Shown here one piece after another: positions 37,661-63,266 of a stretch of DNA of 64,000 bases (position 1 is the stretch's first letter; each line of letters opens with the position of its first letter). The stretch covers positions 22,389,080 to 22,453,079 of the forward strand of contig CM072886.1 in the NCBI GenBank assembly GCA_037013685.1. Reading direction: 5' to 3'. The notes beneath the pieces are model-generated. The model saw only the letters and a program-made list of their open reading frames with translations, searched no databases and had not been told where the DNA came from. A program made the position numbers and the translations under genes. This DNA comes from Acridotheres tristis. Lineage: Eukaryota > Chordata > Aves > Passeriformes > Sturnidae.

Positions 37661-37666
37661 TTTATT
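37661..37666 (-). terminator. Calaxin-like gene poly(A) signal (AATAAA)
   Basis: TTTATT on the plus strand is AATAAA on the minus strand, about 130 bases past the stop codon at 37798. With the RBM48 signal at 37474-37479, the two convergent genes end within about 190 bases of each other, so their transcripts would nearly meet or slightly overlap depending on cleavage. Confidence 0.6.
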
Positions 37667-37797
37667 TAATAACTTTGACAGCAAAGGAATACTGAAGCTT
37701 AGGAGCAACTTTAAACTATTTTTACTATATCATGAAGAACGGTGAAGACGAAGACCCCTTTTAACAGTATGCAGCAATGGAGTTACAATAGTTACAA

Positions 37798-40700
37798 CTA
37801 TTTAGGAGTTTCCCCGAAAATTTTCTGTTCAAATGAGATACTGCTCTGTTAAAAAGAAAAAAAAGAGAGGAAAAAGGTTAATTTTCAGTTAACAAAAGGA
37901 TTATATTTAGTCAGAAAAGGTACTGAACTGAAAGATACTGAATTGAATGTGTATGCAGTGAAGACTGTCTCTTGCTTTTTAGCTTAGAAAAGGTAAACCC
38001 ATAGCATTAATGGTGTCATCACTGGAAAACCAGCCAGAACATTCAAAGTTATTGTTGAAGGGGAAATTTAAATTTTTACTGCACAGCAGTAGGAATGTGG
38101 CACCAAGGGAATGATCTGACATGGAGGGCAAGAAGACCCAGCTGCAGAATGAGATAAACTGGATGGAAACAGGAATACTAGAGACTGGGATGACAATGTA
38201 AAGGACTGAAATTTCCCTTAGTGATGAGATTAATATTTGCAGCATTGTGTTGCAACAACCCTGCAGTGGGAGTGCTCAGGGGCCACCTTTGGGCAGCAGA
38301 ACTGGCACTGAGAGGATGAACCCAACATTGGACTAAGATGCCCCATGCTGCCATTCACAGGATTGGTGCAAGTGTCTGTAGGGAATTGGCTTGTGCAGTT
38401 TTTTTCTAACTCAAGGTTTATGTACCTTTATGTCTGGCAAGCATGGTCCAAATGCTTCTAAGAGAAGGTTTTCATCTCTGACTGTTTTTTCAAAGTCGGT
38501 AAAAGAAAGCTTGCCATCATGATCATGGTCCTGCAAAAGGAAGGGAACACTTCATCAAAGGATTACTACTTGTAGTTTTGTCTAACAAGTGTTTAAAGAA
38601 CATGGATTCTACTTTTAGTTTGACTTGCAAATTGGGGGGTCATCAGTTTCTGTTCAGAAAGGGTTTATGTGACTTGCCTCTACCTTAAGCAAAAAGGGTG
38701 GGATTGAAAAATTGAAAAGATGGGTTTAAATAAAAGGAGTTGGGATGAAAGACCTGGTTTTAAGTGAAAAATTTTGACCACCACCATAGAAGGGGAGAAT
38801 ATATATCTTGATTTGATTAAAAGATTGACAGACAGTCCCTGGCTGATCTGATATTCTAGATTAAGCACTATAAAACAAGCTTCACATTAATAATCTTGAG
38901 CTTAGTATTACATGAATTGGATAAAGACATTTCATGATCAGTTGATAAAACACAAATATACTTAAAAACGAAGCTACTGCAGATGCTTGTACTGATGGAA
39001 TAAATGCAGCTTACACTTTGGAATTTTCCACTTCTGACTGGGCTTTTGCTTTGACTGGACAGATATGTATGCACATATACACATGCAAATTTATACATAA
39101 AGTTTATAGTACATACTAAATTAATAGTTTCATATGAGAATACCGGACTGGGACTCATTAGATCTGGATTATATATCTGTCTTTCCTCAGGAGACTAGAA
39201 GAATCCCACTGTAAATAAGACACCTTATTTTGTTACCTCATAGAAAGGTTTTAAGTATCAGTTAGTGAATGTTTGAAAGACCCTCAAGTATCACAATAAG
39301 TAAGTACTTGCCATTTTCTTCAGTGCTATCTCTACCAAGTCCTTAACTCCCTCATCAGGCTCTTCATCTGCTGGTTGTATGAGAAGGCTGTTTTTCAGCA
39401 TTTGAAACATTTCCTCTTTCGAAATGTATCCATCACCATTCAGGTCATAAATGGTAAAGCAGACTTGTGAAATACAAATAAATTTCAATTTGATTGACAA
39501 ACAATAATCACATACCATTTAAGCTGTTACCTATGGACAGAAAATGTGAACTGTACATTGTACAGCATTATCAATTGAGCCAAATTTATCATATATGTGC
39601 TGAAACACTCCTGGCAAACGCTTGTGATAGACCACACTGCATCTCTACACTAGTGTCTTCTATAGTGATTACAGCAGGAATGCATATTTTACTGTTTGTG
39701 GTTGTCCTGACACACTGAATTATATCCTGGGCACACATCCTAATGCTGTGACACCGCTGACCACTTTCCAGATGAATTTATATAATGCAATAGGGATGGC
39801 TAACGCTGCAACTTGGAAACTACGGAAACCACATACTGTCATTCTCCTTTTCCTATTTTTTTTCCACCTCACGTACCCTATTTTTTTCCCTGCTGCTTAA
39901 AATTCTGGAGTTCTTGCTATTTTTTCTCTTCCATCTTTCTCTATCATTATTGTGGAGGTTCTCATTATCATCTTAGAGTTTTTCCATCTATGCTTTCAAG
40001 CTGAAGAACTGCTGGAGCTAATGCAACTGCTACTATGTCCCCACTGTGCCAGTAAATGAATGTTGGCACTGGTCTTGCTTGGCTTGAGACTGTTAATTAG
40101 CCGAAACCATGCTAGAGATTCATCTGCTTCTAGTTTTGTGTGTGAATACAAAAACATGTATTTTGTCAAAGTGTAAGCTGTAGAAGAAACTACAGTTTAA
40201 ATGCAAGATTTTGTAAGCAACAAAAGAAGGTGGTGGCTGTGGTAACAGCAGTTTATATAGAAAAAAAACTGTCTCAGAGAAGCCATTTCAGAACTCAGTT
40301 TCATTGCATTAAACTATATAGAAGAACACTTTCCAATCACCAAGTACTTAAAAACTACTAAATTATAACAAAAGCAATGTGTTATTTGTTATGAATTCAA
40401 TCACTACTAAATATTAGCATACAGATCAATCTTACGTTTCATCTTCTCTTCCAGTGTTCCCCGAAGTAACACTCCTAAGCCTTCCACCCATTCCACCACA
40501 GTGATGGAGCCATCGTTGTCTCTATCGAAAATGCTGAACACTAGGAAGTGTATTAGACACATTTTAAATTTATATGATAGGGAAACACAAAAAAGGAATG
40601 TTTTCTTAAATTCAGTAAAATTATAAATTATCTTTCTTCTTAAGATGTTTGTCTGCTTTCACCAAGGTAAGATTACTGTTCTTGACTCTAAGATGTAACA

Positions 40701-42487
40701 ATGAAAGTGATTCTGCCCCTCAGTTTACTGATATTCCACTCCAGGATCCTGTCTGGTAAGATTTTGTTTGATCTGTTGCCTTCCTAACTTAAACAACTAC
40801 AAGAAGAATGCTTCTATGCAGATGTAAAGCAAATAAACCAATATCCCTTAATGGATAATTCTGCATACTGATTAAGATTTAAATTACTAAGTTTTTGTCT
40901 TGGAAAATCTTGAACAAAGTAAACCTATAAACAATATATATTAAATATAGAAAGAAAAGTAACCTCCTGTCTGTCATGTAACAAAATATTTTTCTTTTCC
41001 CTTCCCTAAGCAACTTTCAATCTCACAGCTTCACTATTCATACAGCCTGTAATATAAATAATTCAAATCCAAGATGGAACTCAAAGCATCCACTATTATC
41101 TATAATAATTTGTATTTTATATTATTAATTAGTAAGTTGGCTGAAGGAACACCTCTCCATGCAGAGCCCAGCATTTTTGACTTAGAAGACAATAGGTTTG
41201 CTTTTGCAAACTGAAATCGGCCCCTTTGCATGTAATCATTAATTTTTAAGAATGTGTAGGGTAATGTGAGGTATCTTCCGAGACACACTTGCTGCATAAA
41301 ATTGCAACAAGTTTTTATTTTATGGCATGTAAGTAGCTCTCCTGCTAGAGGCATGGAGAAAGTTGAACCAAATGCTGGTTCAACTTGGGTTCAAAAGTTG
41401 AACCAAGACTGAAAGAACGGCAGACTCATGCCTGCTCTGCATACTCCTCTAGACACCTCTGCATCAGAGATCATTCCTTCAGCTTTCAGTGACTGCAAAC
41501 ATGTCCCTTGTTACCAATCTGTGAAATCACTGTATTTTCAAGGGGTTACTTGGCTCATTACTCTCACCTCCTTGTACTATCTGCCCAGGGCCTTCAGTGC
41601 TGTTTACAGAGCCTCTATTCCCAAAGGTACCCGCTGTAACAGAATGCCTTCCTGGGACTTCCCAGCCTGAGCTACAGCTGTCGCCCAGCAGCGACTGCAG
41701 CTCCCGGTGGAACCACCGGAGAAAAGAGGTAAGTGACGCTGCCCTCTTCTGTCACGACACTACAGCGGCTGCGACAGGAACACCTACAGGGCAGAGCAGC
41801 TGCTTCTGGCTGGTCTGCCTCGAGCTAGAGAGTGAGCTCTCCTGAACTAAGGGAAAACTGTACCCCACAAGGAAAGAAAAGATGCCATTTTCTGAACAGC
41901 TCCCGAGCATTACTCCTCCTTTGCTGTCCTGGGCAGGACGAGACGGCGCTGTTTGGTACGGACACACTCGTGGGGTCGGCAGCGCCATCCCAACCCCTTG
42001 CACGGCGTTCAGAGCCCGCTGGATCTCACCTCGGTCCAGCACCACGTCATCCGTCATGCCGAAGGCGCTGTGCAGGGTGTCTCGGAACATGGTGCGGTCG
42101 AAGCCGGTCCCAGCATAGTCGCTGCTGGCCCTGGCCACCAGAGTATCGAAGAGCTTGACCAGACATTCCACTTCGCTTTTGTTAACTGCCCGGCCCAAAC
42201 ACAAGCAAATACAGTTTATAAATTAAGCTGGTAAAATACGAGGCGAGCACTGGGACACACCAGGGCCGTGACACCGATACCGCCCCCCCGCGCCCGCCGC
42301 TGTTCCCAAGGGAGAGCCGGGAAAGTGCCTCCCATGGGAGGCGAACAGGGCCACAGAGGATGAACACGGGAAAAACGGGGGGCGGCCGGGCGGCAGCGGC
42401 GCGGCTCCAGCCGCCCGCGGGAGACTCACAGTGCTTGTCGGATCGGGTCAGCGAGTCCACCAGGGCCTTCACCCCCTTCCTGCTCAT
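37798..42487 (-). CDS. EFCAB1-like: Calaxin (EFCAB1)-family EF-hand protein, 6 exons
   Basis: Calaxin is a calcium sensor of outer-arm dynein in motile cilia and flagella. Coding exons from the 5' end: 42430-42487, 42030-42185, 40436-40540, 39312-39463, 38426-38530, 37798-37845, 624 nt (207 aa; human calaxin 211). Three EF-hand loops are intact: [12 protein letters not shown] (77-88), [12 protein letters not shown] (113-124) and [12 protein letters not shown] (158-169; the last position is Asp, as in the family). Family hallmarks include [26 protein letters not shown] and [12 protein letters not shown]. The first EF-like unit in exon 2 is degenerate. Intron 4 uses a GC donor. Exons 2 and 6 differ markedly from human calaxin as I remember it, and the locus differs, so this may be a paralogue and not the orthologue. 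The gene starts in its own small CpG island. Confidence 0.88.
39310..39311 (-). other. GC splice donor of calaxin-like intron 4
   Basis: Exon 4 ends ...CTGAAGAAAATG followed by GCAAGTAC. The next exon opens with the EF-hand loop DHDHDGK in phase 0, so the junction reads ALKKM-DHDHDG, as in the family. Using the GT four bases further on would shift the frame. Confidence 0.85.
41360..41405. repeat. Perfect hairpin with a third direct copy
   Basis: AAGTTGAACCA at 41360-41370 and TGGTTCAACTT at 41376-41386 are perfect 11-base inverted arms around a 5-base loop, and AAGTTGAACCA recurs at 41395-41405. It lies in intron 2 of the calaxin-like gene. Confidence 0.85.
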
Positions 42488-42580
42488 GGCTGCCGGGAGC
42501 CGCTCCCGCCGCCGCTGCCCTGGCAACGCGGGGCCGCGGCCTCGGCCTCGCTGGGCCGCGCGGGCGGGCCGGACATAAAC
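42240..42580 (-). promoter_or_regulatory. CpG-island promoter of the calaxin-like gene
   Basis: A sharp rise in G, C and CpG density around exon 1 (start codon 42487), flanked by AT-rich DNA on both sides. No TATA box is obvious. No reading frame in the opposite direction resembles a known protein, so there is no evidence for a divergent partner gene. Confidence 0.6.
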
Positions 42581-45124
42581 ACACACAAAGGCCAAACAGA
42601 CATCACGTCCTAACGCGCATTCAAAAAAACTGCAGTCGTAAAAAATAAAATAACTGCATTTCAAATTTCTAAAAATCTTTGTGGGGAAAAAAAGACCTAA
42701 AAGTGGAATACAATATAAAACAGCTCTTGTTCATCTCCTATCAGAAGGCAAAAATATATTAAGCCACTCTTATTCCGACATTGCTCGTTTTCTGCTTTGT
42801 CCCTCTGCTGAAATTTGGAACGTGGATGTAGGTGCCACCCGAAACCCCGGTCACTGTCTCACGACCACGGCGTGGGCACACCGGGAAAGCTGAAGGGCTG
42901 GGAGCAACCTCCACCTTTCCTTCAGGAAAAGGGCATGCAAGAGCACACTCAACGTATTTGTTAAGGTATTTCACACTGAAGCAGCTCCCTTTCAGTAGTA
43001 AAGCAGCTTTTTTGGGAACAGACAAAGCTCATAAGCCCCTTAAGCGGCTACACCCTTCCCAAGCATGACAGCAGCACTCGGAGCCTACAGCTGAGCAGAA
43101 TAGATAGTTACAGTCACACAATTAAAACGACATACCGGCTTAGGTATTTGGAAGACTGGGTCTCATTTCCATTTTTATTTCTTTCTGTGGCAGGTGGTTG
43201 TGTAAAAGTCAGATAAGGTATCACACAGGACAGAGCATTTATACTATGGTTCATTACAGGTTCTTTTACCAAAACTGCAACACCGCAACTTAAAAAGAAA
43301 ACAACCCCAACAAAACTAAACACAAACTCCAAATCAAACCCCTCTGTTCACTGCATATCACCTTTATTTTAACCTGACAAGAGTGTCTAGAATTGGTAAC
43401 ATCAAATCCAAGAGTATAAAATAGTTGATGAAAATATTACTATTGTTTAGATGCACATTGCTGCAACTCAATTATTGTATTTTCCCAAGAACTTGAAGAC
43501 AATTTCTCAGCACAATGGAAATATGAAATTATCTTTCTCCTACAGATTTTAATTATGGTTTGCTGACTAATAATCAATGTCTTAAAAGTCCTGAAATTTT
43601 TGGGAACACAACATTTGAAACATCTGTATGCAATAGAGGTAAGTTCTAAGTTAGCACCTGTGCAATGGAAAAAAGGGGTAGATCAAAAATACAATCTATA
43701 TTTGACTACCTGGGATGGATGGGCATCTGTTAAAGGCTAACAGAAGGCCCAGCAATCAGTATTTCAATGGAAGATGAAGTGAGAATTTAACGTAAACTAA
43801 AATCAAATGGTTGCTCGTGTTTCCTTGTGGGCACATTTAATTTAAAAAAGCTTTTTTTCAGTTATCTAAAGCAACTAAACTAAAGTAAAACAGCTTTATG
43901 ACTTAGGTCAACATTCTGTAGCCCTCAAGTACAAAAATATAAATACAAACTGTTTAAACAGTATCTTTAATGAGATTCTGGCAGTAGTTTTTTTTATCTA
44001 ACAAGACACGTCACATAGATCTGCCATTGAACTTGCTTAGAGTAAAATCAGCTTCAATATGAAGCTGTTAAGGTATCAAAACCCTGCTTTTTACATGCTA
44101 AATAACTTCAGCAAGTGTGCACTTAAACACAGCAATGAACTTAACTATAACTAAATACATACATGAAAATCTGCATGTGAAATGTAATTCACAGAACTGG
44201 TTACAACAAATGATTACCTGCATTTTGTTAATTTAAAAATGGTACAAATCATGCAAAACAATTTTAAAGTTAATGCAAAAAAGCTACCAGTGTTTGCAAG
44301 AAGTTTTCAATTAAACCAAAATTACATTAAATGAAATACGCGTATTTACTAGCAAAAGTCTATCGCTATTTCAAAAAAGCAGAGGTAAAATCTTCAGGTT
44401 TTGACTGTCAGTTATACTGCAAAATGTCATTGCTCTTGCTTAATGCAGAAGCACATGCTTGGAAGCTCAAAACTGCTCATTCAGAAAAGTCTGCTGACAA
44501 TAGCTCTAGCTTCCCAGGAATGCAGAGATGCATGGATTAAAAGTAGCAGAGATTTGCAAGAATCAAAGGCAAAGGCACCCTATTCAGGTAGCCAAAATGG
44601 TAGCATTCCCTTTCTCATAAGCATGGAGACAGTAAAGGGGCAGATGATACACATTTCTACAAAGGCAGCCTTTTCAATGTTATCATTCATTTTCCATTAG
44701 CAGACACCAGCTTGCAGTAGTTTATGCATAATATTAACCTGCAGGATGAACTTGGGATTTAATTTGTCCTGATTTACAAATAAAGACTATTACTAATGCT
44801 TTAAAAGACTATTTTTACTATTTAAGAAGTTTAACTCTTATTTTTCAATATTTTACACCTCAGCTGGCCTACCATCTGATATTGTCTCAAACATCTAACA
44901 CTGCTTACTGGAATTTTATAAAAGTTGTACCTCATGTATTAAGCAGCAGGCAATAACAATGGTCTTTCCCAGCACAGCTGTATCTGGCTGGCTACTGAAA
45001 GATTAGGAGTATTTCTAAAACACAGGAAAACTCATGCAGTTTGGTAAAGTTTGCTGTCATTTCACAGTTTAAGTTTCCTTTAGTCATTGCACTTCTGTTG
45101 ATAGTCTCAGGTTGTTTTAAAATA
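42488..45124. other. Spacer between the calaxin-like gene and FAM133B
   Basis: The two minus-strand genes follow each other head to tail across about 2.6 kb. The right part must contain the FAM133B 3' UTR, which is AT-rich and has several ATTAAA and one AATAAA on the minus strand. Around 42760-43070 base composition is more balanced, but no open frame there resembles a known protein. No transposon was recognised. Confidence 0.55.
43363..43368 (-). terminator. Candidate FAM133B poly(A) signal (AATAAA)
   Basis: The first canonical AATAAA found on the minus strand after the FAM133B stop, implying a 3' UTR of about 1.76 kb. Nearer ATTAAA variants (for example 44758-44763) could be used instead. 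Confidence 0.35.
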
Positions 45125-57833
<12,709 letters not shown>

Positions 57834-58127
57834 GGCGCCGCCGTGACTCCGCACCACCGCCCGCCGCCGCCTTAGCCCAGCCCAGGGCCCTTCCCCGCGC
57901 CCGGGAAGCCGCGGCCCCTCTCGGCCCCGAGCGGCCGCGGAGCTGCGGGAGCGGCGGGAGCGGCGATGGCGGCGGCCGCAGAGCGCCGCCTGCTGGGGCC
58001 GCCGCGCCGGGCCGGCCCCTCGCTGCCAGCGCCCGCCCCGCCCCGCCCCGAGCAGAACTGCGGGAGGAAAGGGAGAAAGGGGTGGGAGGGGGAGGTTTGC
58101 TGAGGGCGGCGGGGGCAGCGGCGAGGG

Positions 58128-58620
58128 ACACAGAATCGCAAAATGGGACAGGCTGGAAGGGGCCACAGCGCGTCGTCTGGTTCAACCTCCCTCATTAAAG
58201 CCGGCTCGTCTTAGAGCACGTGATACAGGATTGTGTCCAGACCGTTCTTGAATATCTCCAGTGAGGGAGACTCCACACTCTATCTGGACTCTCTCTGGAC
58301 TGGAATCTGTTCACCTGCACATAAAGAAGTTCTTCCTCATATTCAGAAGAGACTTCCTGTGCATCAGTTTCTGCCCGTTGCCTCGTGTCCCATTCCTCGG
58401 TACCACTGAGAAGAGCCTGGATTCATCCTCTTGGCACCCTCGTTTCAGATATTTATACACATTAATGAGGTCCCCTCTCAGTCTCTTCCTAAGGCTGAAC
58501 AGGTCCAGCTCCCTCAGCCTTTTCTCCTGAGAGAGATGCTCTTGTCCCTTCACCATCTTTGTAGCCCTTCGCTGGACCCTCTCCAGGAGCTCCCTGTCTC
58601 CCTTCTGCTGAGGAGACAGC
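58128..58620 (-). mobile_element. CR1 LINE 3' end, antisense
   Basis: Opens with the CR1 terminus in antisense (CACAGAATCGCAAAATGGGA, then GGCTGGAAGGGGCCAC) and continues with unmistakable CR1 text such as AAGTTCTTCCTCATATTCAG, GTGCATCAGTTTCTGCCCG, AGGTCCCCTCTCAGTCTCTT and GCTGGACCCTCTCCAGGAGC. It is truncated at its 5' end with no coding part left, and it abuts the upstream edge of the FAM133B CpG island. Confidence 0.92.
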
Positions 58621-60256
58621 CTTTGGAGGGGGAGCAGGGGATGGCTCTGAGGGGAGCCCTGAAGTGTAAACGCGCACTTCTATCCCGGGGCTCTCGTCTG
58701 GAATCCGCCTCCCAGGAGGGGGCAGGATTTCGTGGTGACAGGTTTGTCTCCTGATCCATCTAGCGGTCAGTTACAGACGGAACCGCAGCGTTCGCTTTTC
58801 CTTTGGCCTTTGGTAGATGCATAGACCAAGGTATTATGAAATAGCAGCCTGTCCTGACATAGAATTGGGCCCTATTCCGGCGGGAGGGAGGAGATAAGAA
58901 AAAGAGAGGAAAAAAAAAAAGTGTGTACTCATCCCTCGTTAGCCGTCTGCACTGCAGAATAAAGCATTGTAATATCGGCAGAGTTAATATTACATTCGGT
59001 TAATGGAAGTGCTAAGAAAAATTATTAACTCAGAATTTCAAATGTCCTTTTCTCAAAGTATTACCATTAAAAATTACTGCATGTTAGTCACAGCTTTGTA
59101 AAAATGGAGCAAAGTAATCACATGTTAATTAATATGTTAATCATACCAAGCACAAATGAGTTTTGTTACTGAAATAGCTTTGCTGTCTTCATACTTGGGA
59201 AGAGCTGGAAAAATTGGTGAGCCCACAGGAATTTGTGATACCAAATTGCTTAGTAAAACCAAGAGCAGCCTGTGAGGAACTAGAAGGAAACTAAGACAGT
59301 GACTATATTAGATTTGCAAGTAAAATTTGTTCAGCTGCAAATTAAATTTAGTGTTGAAAATTGCAAGATAGTGCATAAGGAAAATTTTATTCCTCAGAAA
59401 AGAGCTGGTATGTTCTAAAACAAGGATGGCTACTTTGGAAACACACCAGGCAGAAGTTCTCCTTGAGCTGCCTGCAATGCTGGAGAAGAAAAGAAGAATA
59501 AAGAAATAAATTGCATTAAATTACATGCAAAATGAGATTAGGACTATTTCTAAGTTTATTATAATATCCATTTTGTGAAGCATGCTGAAGTCCTTGCCCC
59601 GAATTCATGCTCAGATTTGGACCATTCTGGAGTTATCCCCAAGCAATCCAGTTTTAGGTGGCTGACCCACGGCACTGCACACGAGTAGGCTGTCCCCAGT
59701 GCAGTGACAGCTCTGGGAGGCTCAAGGTGGCCCCAAGTTTGGAGCAGAGCTGTCTGTGTGTCCCCGTGCTGGCACAGCACTTGGGCTGCAGGGCTCCAGG
59801 GGCTTCGGCTCAACTGCAGCACAGGTTAATGCCGAGACTGTGTCAAGTCTGCCAGGACAGAAAGACTCCTCAGAAATGTTTTGACCAAAGTTGAGCTAAG
59901 AGAGTTTATTCATCCCATGCTTTGTGCTGTGAGGCTTTCAGCCTGGTGCCTGGAAATAGAAAAGGCTTGCCATGGCAGGAAGGCAGGGGTGCAGGGTCCC
60001 TCCCAATTCAGGCACTGGGGAAGAGGGAGTCCTCTGCTAGGCACTCCACAGTATTTTAATTAAACCCCAATTAGCTTTTCTTCCCTGGGCTGTGAAGGCT
60101 TGAAAGTCTAGCCAGACAAATCGTATTTCTAAAAATGGATGAAAATACTTAGGGAAAGGACTTCTGTGTGCTAGGACACTAAAAGATGACCTTGTTTATC
60201 AAAGGGACGGGAGGTGGAGGAGCAACACAACTGATGAGTTCAAAATGAGAACTCAC

Positions 60257-60274
60257 ACTACTACTACTACTACT
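60257..60274 (+). repeat. (CTA)n microsatellite
   Basis: Six copies of CTA in a row in intergenic DNA. Confidence 0.9.
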
Positions 60275-60766
60275 GTAAAAATCTTACTTCCTGTTTTTCA
60301 GTAAATGGCAGGCAAAGGATAGACAAAGATAAGGCATTTAGAATTATTTTTAAATGAACATTTGTTTCTATGGCGCTAACAGATGACACCCAGTGTCATT
60401 AGGTAATTTTGAGAAAAAGAATAAAAGAACTTTTATGTGGGTAATGGGAAGAGTAACATTTGTGCTTTTTCCTGCCTTCGTCAACTTTCCTTCCTTAGTA
60501 TTTTGCTTACTGGATTTTTTTCCCCCCTATAATTTTCTTTTCCATAATTGGGTCTTAGGAACTCACCTTCTCACAGATGAAGGCTAGGAAGAAAATTGCC
60601 ACATGATGAACTTGTTCCATAATTGTCAAGAGACGTGGATTTTCTTCTGTGGTGTCTTGCTCTGAGCACTATCAGAGATAAAGCATCAGACAGTATCCAG
60701 ATCCCTTTGGTAGCTTTTATGTAATGTTACATATTTCCATTATTTTTCCTTTTTTTTCACAATTAG

Positions 60767-60886
60767 CTATGGCTAATATGGGTATTTGTGACTCTGGTCT
60801 CATTGCAGTTCACGTTGTGTCTGACCCTGGCTGGACTGCTGCTCATAATCTTATAATGGGCTTAAAGACTAACTTGGAATGTAAAG
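60767..60886 (+). other. Exon-like segment, unassigned
   Basis: A long pyrimidine tract with an AG acceptor (ending TTTTTTTCACAATTAG) is followed by 120 bases open in one frame and a donor-like AAAG/GTACCT. Both ends have the same codon phase, so the segment would be a symmetrical cassette exon of 39 whole codons. The translation includes GLIAVHVVSDPGWTAAHNL and matches nothing I recognise. Confidence 0.2.
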
Positions 60887-61354
60887 GTACCTTTTTATTT
60901 GTCTGTCACACCTGCAGTTTATGTAACTCATGCTTGTAAAAGACTTTCATGGTTCCTTCAGGATTCTAAGGGCAGCACAAAGTTTTGCTTCTAAGTTAAA
61001 ACTCCTTTGAGGCGAGTCTCATTAGCTTTGCAGTCATTTCTGCCCCTGTGCCAGCCTTCATCCAGAAGCTGACTTCTCTTTGAATGCTTGAGCTGATAGT
61101 TTTTAGATTCCTGTATTTGGTGGCTCGTTGCAGGCCGCATTAGTAGAACGTACTTGTATCCTGCTCTAAAGAGAACTTAATGAACTTTACCATCCCAGCT
61201 GAAGCTGCATTTTAAGTGTTTTGATGAGGATTTTTTGGTTGAAGTAAAACCAGAAAAACGCAGCTTGTTTTGGAGCCTGTCATTTTGTGTTTGACTCAAA
61301 ACATACACTTTTATCGTCTATATACCCAGAAATGTTACTAGTCATATTTATAGC

Positions 61355-62799
<1,445 letters not shown>

Positions 62800-63249
62800 A
62801 TAACCAATCAAGATAAAACAGTCAATCAATAAAATGTGCTCATCTCCTCAAAAGATGAAAACAGCAGAATCTTAGAGAATACAAAATACCATGCACATTT
62901 AGCCCAACAGTTGGATCAAGTAATGTTTGGGAAAAAATAGTGCATTTCATGGACAACTGAGAGCTATTATAGCTGAATTAAAGCAGTTTGCCTAGACCAA
63001 AACAAAGATTTCAAAGTGCTGAATCATACAGCATCCCCAGCAACTGCAGCAATATTATGCCTTTAAAAGAAAAAGTAAACTCTTAGATGATCTAATTTTT
63101 TAAACTGGAATTAGTAGTAGGTAAGCAAAATACCTAGGAATGAGTAATTGGGATAAACGAGGGTAGGTTTTTATAAAATTGGTATATAGTAAGGTGCTGG
63201 CAAGGGTGTTCATGCGCTTATGTTTCTGTGTCTGGTTGTGTTGTGCCGG

Positions 63250-63266
63250 TTTTTTTTTTTTTTTTT
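63250..63266 (+). repeat. Poly(T) run
   Basis: Seventeen T in a row in intergenic DNA, with no recognisable element next to it. Confidence 0.9.
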
